A stretch of DNA of 64,000 nt from Thermomonas sp. HDW16 (GTDB lineage Bacteria > Pseudomonadota > Gammaproteobacteria > Xanthomonadales > Xanthomonadaceae). The position numbers were made by a program, and so were the translations under genes. Below, piece by piece: positions 8,985 to 20,703 of this stretch; within the stretch, counting starts at the first letter, position 1, and every line of letters starts with the position of its first letter. Location: NCBI RefSeq assembly GCF_011302915.1, contig NZ_CP049872.1, forward strand, positions 1,426,001 through 1,490,000. Direction: 5' to 3'. Below the pieces are notes generated by a model, which saw only the letters and a program-made list of their open reading frames with translations, had not been told where the DNA came from and did no database searches.

Positions 8985-10088
8985 TTGAACACCTTCGGCC
9001 AGCTGCTGCGCGTCACCACCTTCGGCGAATCGCACGGGCCGGCCATCGGCTGCGTCATCGACGGTTGCCCGCCGGGTATCGCCATCGCGGCGGAAGACTT
9101 CGCGCACGACCTGGCGCGGCGCGCGACCGGCAAGACCCGCCACACCTCGGCGCGGCACGAAGCCGATGCGGTCGAGATCCTCAGTGGCGTGTACGAAGGC
9201 AAGGCCACCGGCACGCCGATCGCCCTGCTGATCCGCAATACCGACGCGCGCAGCAAGGACTACAGCCGCATCGCCGAACAGTTCCGCCCCGGCCATGCGG
9301 ATTACACCTATTGGCAGAAATACGGCATCCGCGATCCGCGCGGTGGCGGGCGCAGCAGTGCGCGTGAGACCACGATGCGCGTTGCGGCGGCGGTGATCGC
9401 CAAGAAATGGCTGGCGGATACGCACGGCGTGTGCGTGCAGGGCTGGATGTCGCAGATCGGCGAGATCGTGCCGCAGGGTTTCGATGCTTCGGTCATCGAA
9501 ACCAATCCGTTTTTCTGGCCGCACGCGGCGCAGGTCGATGACCTCGAAAGCTACATGGATGCGCTGCGCAAATCCGGCGATTCGGTCGGTGCGCGAGTGA
9601 CCGTGGTCGCCGATGGCGTGCCGCCGGGCTGGGGCGAGCCGATCTACGGCAAGCTCGATGGCGAACTGGCTGCGGCGATGATGTCGATCAATGCCGTGAA
9701 GGGTGTGGAGGTCGGCGACGGCTTCGCATCCGTTGTGCAAAAAGGCAGCGAGCATCGCGACGTGATGACGCCGGGCGGCTTCCTGTCGAATCATGCGGGC
9801 GGCATTCTCGGTGGAATTTCCTCCGGGCAGCAGGTGGTGGTCTCGGTGGCGTTCAAGCCGACCTCCAGCCTGCGCCTGCCGGTAGAGGGCCTGGATGCCG
9901 ATGGCAACGTGGTCGACATCGTCACCACCGGCCGCCACGATCCCTGCGTCGGCATTCGTGCCACGCCCATTTGCGAGGCGATGCTGGCGCTCGTGCTGAT
10001 GGACCAGGCGTTGCGCCATCGCGCGCAATGCGGCGACGTGGGCGAGGTTTCGCCGCGCATTCCCGCGATCATCGACAAAAAACGATAG
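8985..10088 (+). CDS. aroC: Chorismate synthase
   Basis: Last enzyme of the shikimate pathway: anti-elimination of phosphate from EPSP to give chorismate, using reduced FMN. The 367-residue sequence has the three family signatures: [18 protein letters not shown] near the N terminus, [17 protein letters not shown] in the middle, and the C-terminal region with [10 protein letters not shown] and [11 protein letters not shown]. The start is inferred as TTG at 8985, which yields [18 protein letters not shown], the normal family N terminus; no in-frame ATG or GTG is available between the end of prmB and the first conserved block. Only four bases separate it from prmB, so coupling could compensate for a poor initiation site. 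It feeds the tryptophan genes downstream. Confidence 0.95.
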   Translation: MNTFGQLLRVTTFGESHGPAIGCVIDGCPPGIAIAAEDFAHDLARRATGKTRHTSARHEADAVEILSGVYEGKATGTPIALLIRNTDARSKDYSRIAEQFRPGHADYTYWQKYGIRDPRGGGRSSARETTMRVAAAVIAKKWLADTHGVCVQGWMSQIGEIVPQGFDASVIETNPFFWPHAAQVDDLESYMDALRKSGDSVGARVTVVADGVPPGWGEPIYGKLDGELAAAMMSINAVKGVEVGDGFASVVQKGSEHRDVMTPGGFLSNHAGGILGGISSGQQVVVSVAFKPTSSLRLPVEGLDADGNVVDIVTTGRHDPCVGIRATPICEAMLALVLMDQALRHRAQCGDVGEVSPRIPAIIDKKR

Positions 10089-10196
10089 CGGCCAGTCGCG
10101 CCATCGCCCCCACGGGCCACGACTGCGCCGCAGTGATAGCAGCAAACACATCCATCAGGCAGGCGCGTTGCGCGCCGCAATCAGGACAACCAACAA

Positions 10197-11213
10197 ATGA
10201 GCAAGCAATTCAAGGTGGCAGTGGTCGGTGCAACCGGCGCCGTGGGCGAAGTGATGCTGTCGATCCTGGCCGAGCGCGATTTCCCGGCCAGCGAAGTGAT
10301 CGCCCTGGCCAGCGAGCGTTCCGCCGGCAGCCTGGTCAAGTACGGCAACGACGACATCGTGGTGCAGGACCTGGCCACGTTCGATCCGGCCGGTGTCGAT
10401 ATCGCGCTGTTTTCGGCCGGTGGCGCCACATCGAAGGAATACGCGCCGAAGTTCGCCGCTGCGGGCGCAGTGGTGATCGACAATTCCTCGACCTTCCGCT
10501 ACGACGACGACGTGCCGCTGGTGGTGAGCGAAGTGAACCCGGAGCAGGTGGGCAACCGCCCGCGCGGGATCATCGCCAACCCGAACTGTTCGACCATGCA
10601 GCTGATGGTGGCGCTGAAGCCGATCTACGATGCAGTCGGCATCCAGCGCATCAATGTGGCTACCTACCAGTCGGTGTCCGGTGCCGGGCGTTCCGGGCTG
10701 GAGGAACTCGGCATCCAGACCGGCCGCCTGCTGAACTTCCAGGACATCGAACCGAAGAAGTTCCAGGCGCAGATCGCCTTCAACCTGATCCCGCACATCG
10801 ACGACTTCCAGGACAACGGCTACACCAAGGAAGAAATGAAGCTGGTGTGGGAGACCCGCAAGATCCTCGGCGACGATTCGATCCAGGTGAACCCGACCGC
10901 GGTGCGCGTGCCGGTGTTCTACGGCCATTCCGAGGCGGTGAACGTCGAGACCCGCGACAAGCTCAGCGCCGAGCAGGCGCGCGAGCTGTTGGAACGCGCG
11001 CCGGGCGTGGAAGTGGTGGATGAGCGCGTGCCGGGCGGCTATCCGACGCCGGTCACCCATGCCTCGGGCACCGATGCTGTATACGTGGGTCGCATCCGCG
11101 AGGATTTCTCGCATCCGCATGCGCTGAACCTGTGGATCGTGTCCGACAACATCCGCAAGGGCGCGGCATTGAATGCGGTGCAGATTGCGGAACTCGTTGC
11201 CAGCGAAGGCTGA
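10197..11213 (+). CDS. asd: Aspartate-semialdehyde dehydrogenase
   Basis: Reduces aspartyl phosphate to aspartate semialdehyde with NADPH, the branch point to lysine/diaminopimelate, threonine and methionine. The 338-residue protein has the nucleotide-binding VGATGAVGE motif, the active-site Cys131 in ANPNCSTMQ, and the HASGTDAVYVGRIRED block near the C terminus. The compact sequence resembles the ASADH type of Gram-positive and many proteobacterial lineages (shorter insertion pattern) rather than the E. coli form. It lies between aroC (108-base gap, holding a weak AGGA about ten bases before the ATG) and fimV; asd-fimV-truA is a conserved order in gammaproteobacteria. Confidence 0.95.
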   Translation: MSKQFKVAVVGATGAVGEVMLSILAERDFPASEVIALASERSAGSLVKYGNDDIVVQDLATFDPAGVDIALFSAGGATSKEYAPKFAAAGAVVIDNSSTFRYDDDVPLVVSEVNPEQVGNRPRGIIANPNCSTMQLMVALKPIYDAVGIQRINVATYQSVSGAGRSGLEELGIQTGRLLNFQDIEPKKFQAQIAFNLIPHIDDFQDNGYTKEEMKLVWETRKILGDDSIQVNPTAVRVPVFYGHSEAVNVETRDKLSAEQARELLERAPGVEVVDERVPGGYPTPVTHASGTDAVYVGRIREDFSHPHALNLWIVSDNIRKGAALNAVQIAELVASEG

Positions 11214-11255
11214 GCACGGCTAGAGTCGGTGCGGGGAAGCAGGGCGGGAGTGCAT

Positions 11256-13235
11256 GTGATCGGCAAATTGCGAATGACGGTGCTGGCTGCGTTGCTGCTG
11301 GCAGCGGGCAATGCCGCGGCGCTGGGCCTGGGCCAGATCGAGGTGAAGTCGCGGCTCAACCAGCCGCTGCTGGCCGAAATCCCGATCATCTCCACCACGC
11401 CGGGCGAACTGGAAGCGCTGCAGGCGCGGCTGGCCTCGCCGGACACGTTCCGTCGCGTTGGCCTGGCACCGCCCAGCGGCGCCGCCGCCAACCTGCAATT
11501 CAGCCTGGGTAGCGATGCGCGTGGCCGCCCGGTGATCCGGGTGACCACGGTGGCGCCGGTCGACCAGGCGGTGTTGAATTTCCTGATCGAGGTGGATTGG
11601 GGGCAGGGGCGCCTGGTGCGCGAATACTCGGCATTGGTCGATGCGCCGCGCACCACCAGTGCGCCGGTGCAGCCGCCGATCAGTGCGCCGGTAGTCGCGG
11701 CGCCGAACGTGGTACAGCGACCCGTTGAACTTGCGCCGCAGCCTGCGCCGGTCGCCGTACCGCCGCCTGCGCCGACACGTCCGTCACCACTGCCTCCGGT
11801 TGCGCAGTCGCCAATGCCGGCCCCGGCTGAGGCGGAACCCGTGCCGTCGCCGATCGCGATCGCCCCGTTGCCGCCAACGATGCCGTCGGCGGCGCGTCCC
11901 GCGCCGGTCCCGGCCGCCGCAACGCCACCCGCCGCCGCAGAAGCGCCAGCGCACTATGGGCCGATCAAGCAGGGCGAAACGCTGTCGAAAATCGCAAGCA
12001 AGCTTGATCTGCCCGGTGGCTACAGCCTCGACCAGGGCATGTTGGCCTTGCTGCGTGCCAACCCCGATGCCTTCCTTGGCGATGACATCAACCGGCTCAA
12101 GCGCGGCGCCGTCCTGCGTGTGCCGGGCGATACCGAACTGGGTCGCATCGGTGCGGACGAGGCGACATTGGTCGTACGCGAGCAGATGCAGCAGTGGCGG
12201 CAGGCGCGGCGCGCGGTTGCGCAGCCGACGGCCACTGCGGCCACTGACGGCAAGGCGCCGGCAGTCGCTGCTGCTACAACGGCGGTAGCCAAACCCGCGG
12301 CGAAATCTGCAGCAACGGCACCGCGCCGGCAGCAGGCGCAGGCGCGGCTCGAAATCGTGCCGCCATCGGCACCTGGCAAAGCCACGGGAACACGATCCGG
12401 CACCAATGCCGGGGGCGAGGGCAGCATGCTCCAACAACAATTGCGGCAGAAAGACGAAGACATCGCTGCGAAAACTTCCGAGATCGGCGATCTGAAAGAA
12501 CGCGTTGCCGAGCTGGAAAAACTCCAGCAACAACAGCAGCAGTTGCTGACACTGAAAGACAGTGAACTGGCCGCCGCGCAACAGCGCCTGGCCGAGGCGC
12601 ACAAGACCGCCGCGGCGGCGCCTGCGATGCCGGCCGCAACGACGGCGCAAGCCGCGCAAACTGCCCGGGCACCCGAAACGCCGCAAGCATCGAATACGTT
12701 GCCGTGGCTGTGGGGTGGGTTCGCCTTCATCGGCGTGGCATTGCTGGCCTGGTTGTTCGTGCGTCGCAGCAGGTCGGAGACATCGTCGAAGCCGGTCGTG
12801 CGGCGTGGCTTCGACAGCGAAGCATTGGCGGCCAGCATGGTGGCACCTACGCTTGATGCCGTGCCGCAGGACGCCATCGTTGCTGTTGCGGACGAGCCGC
12901 CTGCGCCTGCGGTCACGGTCGTCGAGTTGGACGCAGTACCGACAAGCCCATCGCCACGCAGCGAAGCGCCGAACTGGCATTCCGGTTGGGTGAAGGCAGA
13001 AAAGGCGCTGCCTCCGGCAACGGCCGCGCCGCAGCCGCGCTTCGTTCCGCTGACGGAGGCGGAACCGAGGACGCCGCCACCACAAGCCAGCGCCGAACAA
13101 CGCATGAAACTGGCCCGCGCCTTCCTCGATATCGGCGACGATCATTCCGCGAAGGAATTGCTGCGCGAAGTGCTGGATGGCCCGGATCCGGCCATGCGCA
13201 CCGAGGCCGCGCGCCTGCTGCGCGAGCTGGGCTGA
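11256..13235 (+). CDS. fimV: FimV/HubP-family polar landmark protein
   Basis: Inner-membrane, peptidoglycan-binding hub linked in relatives to type IV pilus assembly, twitching and polar protein placement. From a GTG at 11256 (GGGAG five bases upstream) it is 659 residues: signal peptide (1-23), FimV N-terminal domain (about 24-131, [16 protein letters not shown]), a Pro/Ala-rich linker (about 131-231), a LysM domain (about 232-292, [14 protein letters not shown]), a second low-complexity segment, a glutamine-rich coiled coil (about 391-449), a transmembrane helix (about 483-502) and a C-terminal FimV/TPR-like motif (about 625-659). A GTG at 11229 is an alternative start. A TAGAGT at 11221-11226 could be its -10. 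It is shorter than Pseudomonas FimV. Confidence 0.88.
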   Translation: MIGKLRMTVLAALLLAAGNAAALGLGQIEVKSRLNQPLLAEIPIISTTPGELEALQARLASPDTFRRVGLAPPSGAAANLQFSLGSDARGRPVIRVTTVAPVDQAVLNFLIEVDWGQGRLVREYSALVDAPRTTSAPVQPPISAPVVAAPNVVQRPVELAPQPAPVAVPPPAPTRPSPLPPVAQSPMPAPAEAEPVPSPIAIAPLPPTMPSAARPAPVPAAATPPAAAEAPAHYGPIKQGETLSKIASKLDLPGGYSLDQGMLALLRANPDAFLGDDINRLKRGAVLRVPGDTELGRIGADEATLVVREQMQQWRQARRAVAQPTATAATDGKAPAVAAATTAVAKPAAKSAATAPRRQQAQARLEIVPPSAPGKATGTRSGTNAGGEGSMLQQQLRQKDEDIAAKTSEIGDLKERVAELEKLQQQQQQLLTLKDSELAAAQQRLAEAHKTAAAAPAMPAATTAQAAQTARAPETPQASNTLPWLWGGFAFIGVALLAWLFVRRSRSETSSKPVVRRGFDSEALAASMVAPTLDAVPQDAIVAVADEPPAPAVTVVELDAVPTSPSPRSEAPNWHSGWVKAEKALPPATAAPQPRFVPLTEAEPRTPPPQASAEQRMKLARAFLDIGDDHSAKELLREVLDGPDPAMRTEAARLLRELG

Positions 13236-13252
13236 GGATCGCGCAGGCAAGC

Positions 13253-14044
13253 ATGCGTCTGGCGCTTGGAGTCGAATACGACGGCGGCGGTTTCTCCGGC
13301 TGGCAACGGCTGAGTGCGGCCGGATTACAGTTGCCGGATGGGAGCCTGCAGACGGCGCTGGAGATCGCGTTGTCGAAGGTCGCTGATGCGCGCGTCGACA
13401 CCGTTTGCGCCGGCCGCACCGATGCCGGCGTGCACGGCCAGTGCCAGGTGGTGCATTTCGATACCGATGCCGTGCGTGATGCGCGCAGCTGGGTGCTGGG
13501 TGCCACGGCGAATCTGCCGTCGACCATGGCGGTGCGCTGGTGCGTGCCAGTTGCCGAGGATTTCAACGCGCGTTTTTCGGCGCGTGCGCGTCGCTATCGC
13601 TACCGCATCCTGAACCGGGGCACGCGCCCGGGGTTGGAGCGGCAGTACCTCGGCTGGGAGCGCCAGTCGCTGGATGCCGATGCCATGCACGCAGCCGCGC
13701 AAGCGCTGCTGGGCGAACGGGATTTTTCCGCGTTCCGCAGCGTGCAATGCCAGGCCACGCATGCGCGCCGCAATTTGCAGGACATCCATGTGCGTCGCGA
13801 TGGCGGTATGGTGCAGGTCGAGGTGCAGGCGAACGCGTTCCTGCACCACATGGTGCGCAACATCGTGGGGTCGTTGCTGGTGGTGGGCCGTGGCGAGCGC
13901 CCGCCTGAATGGATCGGTGAATTGCTGGACAAACGCGACCGCACAATCGCCGGCCCGACCGCGCCCGCATCCGGACTGCTGTTCATCGGCCCGCGCTATC
14001 CGCGAGAATGGGGGCTTCCGCAGGAGGTCTGCGGCGACGAGTGA
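13253..14044 (+). CDS. truA: tRNA pseudouridine(38-40) synthase TruA
   Basis: Converts uridines 38, 39 and 40 of the tRNA anticodon stem to pseudouridine. The 263-residue protein has the catalytic Asp57 in [11 protein letters not shown], the RYRYRILNR stretch and the [13 protein letters not shown] helix typical of TruA. The start ATG gives [12 protein letters not shown], the normal N terminus. It begins 17 bases after the fimV stop and is followed 7 bases later by trpF, matching the widespread fimV-truA-trpF-trpB order. The frame remains open upstream inside fimV but this is out-of-frame overlap. Confidence 0.97.
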   Translation: MRLALGVEYDGGGFSGWQRLSAAGLQLPDGSLQTALEIALSKVADARVDTVCAGRTDAGVHGQCQVVHFDTDAVRDARSWVLGATANLPSTMAVRWCVPVAEDFNARFSARARRYRYRILNRGTRPGLERQYLGWERQSLDADAMHAAAQALLGERDFSAFRSVQCQATHARRNLQDIHVRRDGGMVQVEVQANAFLHHMVRNIVGSLLVVGRGERPPEWIGELLDKRDRTIAGPTAPASGLLFIGPRYPREWGLPQEVCGDE

Positions 14045-14051
14045 CTGCCTG

Positions 14052-14742
14052 ATGGTTCGTCCGCTGTTCCGCACCCGCGTCAAGTTCTGCGGCCTGACCC
14101 GCGCCGGCGACGTACGCCTCGCGGGCGAATTGGGCGTGGATGCCGTTGGCTTGATCTTCGCGCAGCGCAGCCCGCGGCGGGTCACGCCGCAAGCCGCGCG
14201 TGCCCTGCGCGATGCGATGGCGCCGCTGGTGGACGTGGTGGCGCTGTTCATGGACAACGGTGTCGACGAGGTGCGCGAGGCGATCGCGCACGCGCGGCCG
14301 ACCCTGCTGCAGTTCCACGGCAGCGAGGACGACGAGTTCTGCCGTCGGTTCGGCCTGCCGTACTTGAAGGGGATCGGTTTGCGCGGCGCGGGAACTGGTG
14401 TGAATGGCCGGGTGTTGCACGCGCGTTACCCGCATGCGGCGGGTTTCGTGCTGGATGGTCATGTTGCCGGCGAACCCGGTGGCAGCGGCCAGCGCGTGGA
14501 TATCGCCGCGATTCCTGCCGACATGAGCAAACCTTTCGTGCTTGCCGGCGGCCTGTCGGCGGATAATGTGTTTGCCGCGGTGCGCGCGGCATCGCCTTGG
14601 GGCGTGGATGTGTCCAGCGGCGTCGAGAGTGAACCGGGCATCAAGGACGGCGTGATGATGCGGCGTTTCGTGGAGGAAGTACGGCGTGCCGATTGCATCG
14701 AACTTGCCGAGAACAGCGAAGACGTCAGCGAGTGCTACGCCT

Positions 14743-14753
<11 letters not shown>
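14052..14753 (+). CDS. trpF: Phosphoribosylanthranilate isomerase
   Basis: Third step of tryptophan synthesis from anthranilate: Amadori rearrangement of phosphoribosylanthranilate to CdRP. It is a monofunctional 233-residue TIM barrel, unlike the TrpCF fusion of E. coli. The catalytic Cys13 is in VKFCGLTR, the general acid Asp is in GFVLDGH, and the phosphate-binding [10 protein letters not shown] and [15 protein letters not shown] loops are intact. The C-terminal tail after EEVRRA is about 20 residues longer than usual and overlaps the start of trpB by 11 bases, consistent with coupled translation. Confidence 0.96.
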
Positions 14754-15957
<1,204 letters not shown>

Positions 15958-16041
15958 TCCGGGCCAGGACGCCCGATCTGGCCTGTGGGCCCGGTTTCGG
16001 CGAGAATAACCGGTTCAATCACTTGATCAGGAGTCCCGGCC

Positions 16042-16500
16042 ATGGCCGATGAACAGCAGGCCCAGACCGTGGCCGAGAACAACGAAGCCGCCACCCAGGG
16101 CGGCACGCAGGTCGATCCGGCGTTTTTCGATGCAGTCAACGCCTACCTGGCGGTGTCCGACGAACAGACCCGCAAGTTCGGGGTCAAGCCGGCTGCGATG
16201 GCGATGAACTACGCCGCGGCCCGCCACAGCGCGCACATGTATCTGGTCAGCGTGAAGCCGATCGATGCCGCGAACGAGCGCGCGGGCTTCCTCGACTACA
16301 TGTCCACCATGTTCCGCCGCATGCTGAACGAGCATCTGGATGGCATGGGTGAGGAGCGCGGCATCGACGTGGGTGAGTCCGAACTGGCCGCCGAATATGC
16401 CGCTGCCGGCGTGCAGATCGGTCGCATGAAGCAGCAGACTCCGGCCAACGAGTACGTTGCCGCCGCAGGCGCGACGCCGCCGGCAGCGTCGAACGAATGA
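16042..16500 (+). CDS. DUF3144 family protein of unknown function
   Basis: A 152-residue soluble acidic protein between trpB and trpA. The central part (DPAFFDAVNAYL, AAMAMNYAAARHSAHMY, FLDYMSTMFRRMLNEHLDGM) follows the DUF3144 pattern: a Phe-rich first helix, a YAAARF/H-like helix and a final helix ending in an MLxENLD-type motif. This call is from recalled family pattern, not a search. The termini are low-complexity Gln/Glu/Ala-rich extensions without signal peptide or membrane segments. A GGAG sits about nine bases before the ATG, and the stop overlaps the trpA start (ATGA), so trpA translation is probably coupled to it. The role in tryptophan synthesis, if any, is unknown. Confidence 0.68.
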   Translation: MADEQQAQTVAENNEAATQGGTQVDPAFFDAVNAYLAVSDEQTRKFGVKPAAMAMNYAAARHSAHMYLVSVKPIDAANERAGFLDYMSTMFRRMLNEHLDGMGEERGIDVGESELAAEYAAAGVQIGRMKQQTPANEYVAAAGATPPAASNE

Positions 16501-17312
16501 GCCGGCTCCAGACCCGGCTGGATGCGCTGCGTTCGGCCGGTCGCAAGGCACTGGTGCCCTTCGTCACCGCCGGCGACCCGTCGCTGGCGGCCACGGTGCC
16601 GGTCATGCATGCGCTGGTCGATGCCGGCGCGGACGTGATCGAGCTGGGCGTGCCATTTTCTGATCCGATGGCCGATGGCCCGGTGATCCAGCGCAGTTCC
16701 GAGCGCGCACTGGCGCGCGGCGCCGGTATTCGCTACGTGCTGGATTGCGTGCGTGCATTCCGTGCGCGTGATGCGCTGACCCCGATCGTGCTGATGGGTT
16801 ACCTGAACCCGGTCGAGATCCGCGGTTCCGCCAGTTTCGCCGCGGCTGCGGCGGAGGCGGGCGTGGACGGCGTGCTGCTGGTGGACCTGCCGCCGGAAGA
16901 GGCGGAGGAATACCGGGCCGCGTTCGCGCACAGTGGACTGGCACTGATCTCGCTGGCTTCGCCGACCACGCCGGAAGCGCGGTTGCAGCGCCTGGCGACG
17001 CAGGCGGACGGTTATCTCTACTACGTCAGTTTCGCCGGCGTGACCGGTGCGGATCGCCTCGACATCGGCGATGCCGGCCAACGCCTCCGGCACCTGCGCA
17101 CGATGGCCGAGATCCCGGTGTACGCCGGCTTCGGCATTCGCGATGCGCAAAGCGCGGTGGCGATGGCCGAACATGCCGATGGCGTGGTGGTCGGCAGTGC
17201 GCTGGTCTCCGCCCTCGAAGGCAGCGCGGACGAGGCCGAAGCGGCCAATCGCGCCGGTGATTTCCTGCGTCCGCTGCGGCAGGCGCTGGACGGACTGGCC
17301 GAGGCGGCCTGA
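16497..17312 (+). CDS. trpA: Tryptophan synthase alpha chain
   Basis: Cleaves indole-3-glycerol phosphate to indole and glyceraldehyde 3-phosphate, passing indole through the tunnel to TrpB. The 271-residue TIM barrel has catalytic Glu49 and Asp60 in IELGVPFSDPMADGP and the phosphate-binding GFGIRDAQS and VVGSALV loops. The ATG overlaps the stop of the DUF3144 gene, so stoichiometry with TrpB may be maintained through that small gene. It is followed by an 87-base gap holding a palindromic repeat, then accD. Confidence 0.97.
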   Translation: MSRLQTRLDALRSAGRKALVPFVTAGDPSLAATVPVMHALVDAGADVIELGVPFSDPMADGPVIQRSSERALARGAGIRYVLDCVRAFRARDALTPIVLMGYLNPVEIRGSASFAAAAAEAGVDGVLLVDLPPEEAEEYRAAFAHSGLALISLASPTTPEARLQRLATQADGYLYYVSFAGVTGADRLDIGDAGQRLRHLRTMAEIPVYAGFGIRDAQSAVAMAEHADGVVVGSALVSALEGSADEAEAANRAGDFLRPLRQALDGLAEAA

Positions 17313-17328
17313 GCTAGACTGCGATGCC

Positions 17329-17354
17329 GTCATCCCGGCTTTAGCCGGGATGAC
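17329..17354. repeat. Short palindromic intergenic repeat (REP-like)
   Basis: Perfect 12-base arms GTCATCCCGGCT and AGCCGGGATGAC are separated by TT in the trpA-accD gap. This GTCATCCCGGC-type palindrome is a well-known kind of dispersed extragenic repeat in several proteobacteria. The hairpin is followed by GAGCAAAGAAAAAA rather than T residues, so it is not a classical plus-strand terminator. Confidence 0.8.
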
Positions 17355-17399
17355 GAGCAAAGAAAAAATGCGCTCGACGAACTGCGGTGATCGAACCGA

Positions 17400-18283
<884 letters not shown>

Positions 18284-18287
<4 letters not shown>

Positions 18288-19642
18288 GCCGCCGTTATTT
18301 CGGTACCGATGGCATCCGCGGTCGGGTCGGAGAAGGTGCGATCTCGGCCGATTTCGTCCTGCGCCTGGGCAATGCCTATGGCCATGCTCTGGTTGCCGCC
18401 GCGCGCGGCGGGCAGGAATGGCGAAAACCTGTCGTGGTGATCGGCAAGGACACCCGCATCTCCAACTACATGTTCGAGGCCGCGCTGGAAGCGGGCCTGG
18501 TGGCCGCCGGCGTGGACGTGCAGCTGATGGGGCCGATGCCGACCCCCGCCGTCGCGCACCTGACCAACTCGATGCGCGCCGACGGCGGCATCGTGATTTC
18601 CGCCTCGCACAACCCGCACCACGACAACGGCATCAAGTTCTTCTCCGCGCAGGGCGAGAAGCTGGACGACGCCACTGAACTGGCGATCGAAGCCGCCCTG
18701 GACGCGCCGTTCCGCACCGTGCCGTCGGAACAGCTGGGCAAGGCGGTGCGCACCCGCGACACCATCGGCCGCTATGTGGAAGCCTGCAAGAATTCGGTGC
18801 CGCGCGGTTTCAACCTGGGCGGCATGCGCATCGTGGTCGACTGCGCGAACGGCGCGACCTACCAGCTCGGCCCGCTGGTGCTGCGCGAACTCGGCGCGCG
18901 CGTCGATGCCATCGGCGTCGAACCGAACGGCATCAACATCAACGATGGCGTGGGTTCCACCCATCCGGAATTGCTGGTCGTGCGCGTGCGCGAAACCGGC
19001 GCCGACCTCGGCATCGCCTTCGATGGCGATGGCGACCGCGTGCTGTTCGTGGACGCGCAGGGCAACGTGCGCGATGGCGACGACCTGCTATACGTGTTGG
19101 CCTGCGATTGGCAGCTGAGCGGTCGCTTGCGCGGCCCAGTAGTCGGCACCCTGATGACCAACTACGGTTTCGAGCGCGCGCTGGCCGATCTTGGCATCGG
19201 CTTCATCCGCGCCAAGGTCGGCGACCGTTACGTGCACCAGCAATTGCTGGCGAACGACGCGATCCTGGGTGGCGAAGCCAGCGGTCACCTGCTGTGCCTG
19301 GATCGAACCAGTACCGGCGATGGCATCGTCAGTGCGTTGCAGGTACTGGAAGTGCTGCAGCGCCGCGGCATCGGCCTTGCGCAGGCACTTGAAGGGTTGC
19401 ACAAGGTGCCGCAGAAGACCGTCAACGTGCGCTACACCGGCAATGCGAAACCGGTCGATGCAGAGAGCGTGAAAACCGCATTGGCTGAAGCCCAGCATGC
19501 AGTCCAGGGCCGTGGGCGCGCCTTCCTGCGCCCATCCGGCACCGAACCCGTGGTGCGGGTGACCGTGGAAGCAGACGACGCGGCCCTGGTCGAATCCACG
19601 CTCGCCGCGCTTGCGGATGCGGTACGCGTCGCGGCAACCTGA
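18284..19642 (+). CDS. glmM: Phosphoglucosamine mutase
   Basis: Interconverts glucosamine 6-phosphate and glucosamine 1-phosphate on the way to UDP-GlcNAc for peptidoglycan and LPS. The 452-residue protein begins with the family hallmark YFGTDGIRG, carries the phosphorylated Ser108 in [12 protein letters not shown], the metal-binding DGDGDR loop and the sugar-binding GEASGH motif, and ends with the phosphate-binding [11 protein letters not shown] loop. It is coupled to accD by a 4-base overlap. The neighbourhood glmM, tpiA, secG and tRNA-Leu recalls the E. coli glmM-secG-leuU order, with four kilobases of other genes between. Confidence 0.97.
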
Positions 19643-19707
19643 TCCGGATCAATTCCCTTTCGCGGCAGCCGAGGCACACTGGTTGCACGCCTACTGAAGA
19701 CATCGAC

Positions 19708-20661
19708 ATGGCCAGTCCGATCCCGACCCTCGACATCCGCCGTTTCACCCATCCGTCCAGTCCGGAAGACCGCCAGGCCTTCATCGATGAACTCGGTGCG
19801 GCCTATCGCGAATGGGGGTTCGCCGGCATCCGCAACCACGGCATCCCGCAGGTGCAGATCGACGAGGCATACCAGACCTTCCAGGCGTTTTTCGCATTGC
19901 CGGAAGAAGCGAAGAAGCGCTACCACGTCCCCGGTGGCGGCGGCGCGCGCGGCTACACGCCGTTCGGCGTGGAAACCGCGAAGGGCGCCAAGTATTCCGA
20001 CCTCAAGGAGTTCTGGCACATCGGCCGCGAGATCCCGCGCGATTCCAGGCATGCCGGCGTGATGGCGGAAAACCTGTGGCCGGTCGAAGTCCCGGAATTC
20101 CAGCGAGTGGGCTATGGGCTGTACGAATCGCTGGATACGCTGGGCTCGCAAGTCCTGTCCGCGCTGGCGCTGCACATCGGCCTGGCGGAGGACTACTTCG
20201 CCGACAAGACCGACGAGGGCAATTCGATCCTGCGCCCGATCCATTACCCGCCGATCACCACCGACGACATCCCCAATGTCCGCGCCGGCGCGCACGAGGA
20301 CATCAACCTGATCACCTTGCTTGTCGGCGCCAGCGCTGCCGGGCTGGAAGTCTTGTCTAAGAAGGGCGAGTGGGTGCCGTTCACCTCGGATGCCGACACC
20401 ATCGTGGTCAACATCGGCGACATGCTGCAACGCCTGACCAACCATGTGTATCCGTCCACCACCCATCGGGTGGTCAATCCGCCCGGCGAGCAGGCGCGCC
20501 AGCCGCGCTATTCGACTCCGTTCTTCCTGCATCCGAATCCGGATTTCCTGATCGACGTGTTGCCGTCCACGATCACTGCGGACAATCCGAGTCGCTATCC
20601 GGAGCCGATCACCGCCCAGGGCTATCTCGAAGAACGCCTGCGCGAGATCAAGCTGAAGTGA
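19708..20661 (+). CDS. Isopenicillin N synthase family 2-oxoglutarate/Fe(II) dioxygenase
   Basis: A 317-residue non-haem iron oxygenase with the N-terminal DIOX_N region (residues about 5-115) and the 2OG-FeII catalytic domain. The iron triad is His196, Asp198 (GAHEDINLITLL) and His253 (STTHRVVNPP), and the Arg267-x-Ser269 pair in RYSTPFF should bind the 2-oxoglutarate carboxylate. Family members hydroxylate or desaturate small molecules; this one has no biosynthetic cluster around it, so no substrate can be assigned. It starts 65 bases after glmM, on the same strand, and converges on the DUF6445 gene. Confidence 0.88.
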   Translation: MASPIPTLDIRRFTHPSSPEDRQAFIDELGAAYREWGFAGIRNHGIPQVQIDEAYQTFQAFFALPEEAKKRYHVPGGGGARGYTPFGVETAKGAKYSDLKEFWHIGREIPRDSRHAGVMAENLWPVEVPEFQRVGYGLYESLDTLGSQVLSALALHIGLAEDYFADKTDEGNSILRPIHYPPITTDDIPNVRAGAHEDINLITLLVGASAAGLEVLSKKGEWVPFTSDADTIVVNIGDMLQRLTNHVYPSTTHRVVNPPGEQARQPRYSTPFFLHPNPDFLIDVLPSTITADNPSRYPEPITAQGYLEERLREIKLK

Positions 20662-20703
20662 ATCGACAAGGTCACCGCAAGGTGGCCTTCGTCCATGAGG
20701 CGG

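Noticed and set aside
8901..10151. Minus-strand open frame opposite aroC
   Set aside because: Shadow of chorismate synthase; composition His/Arg-rich.
12520..12560. Repeated CAG/CAA tract inside fimV
   Set aside because: Encodes the glutamine-rich part of the coiled coil; a low-complexity coding region, not a separate repeat element.
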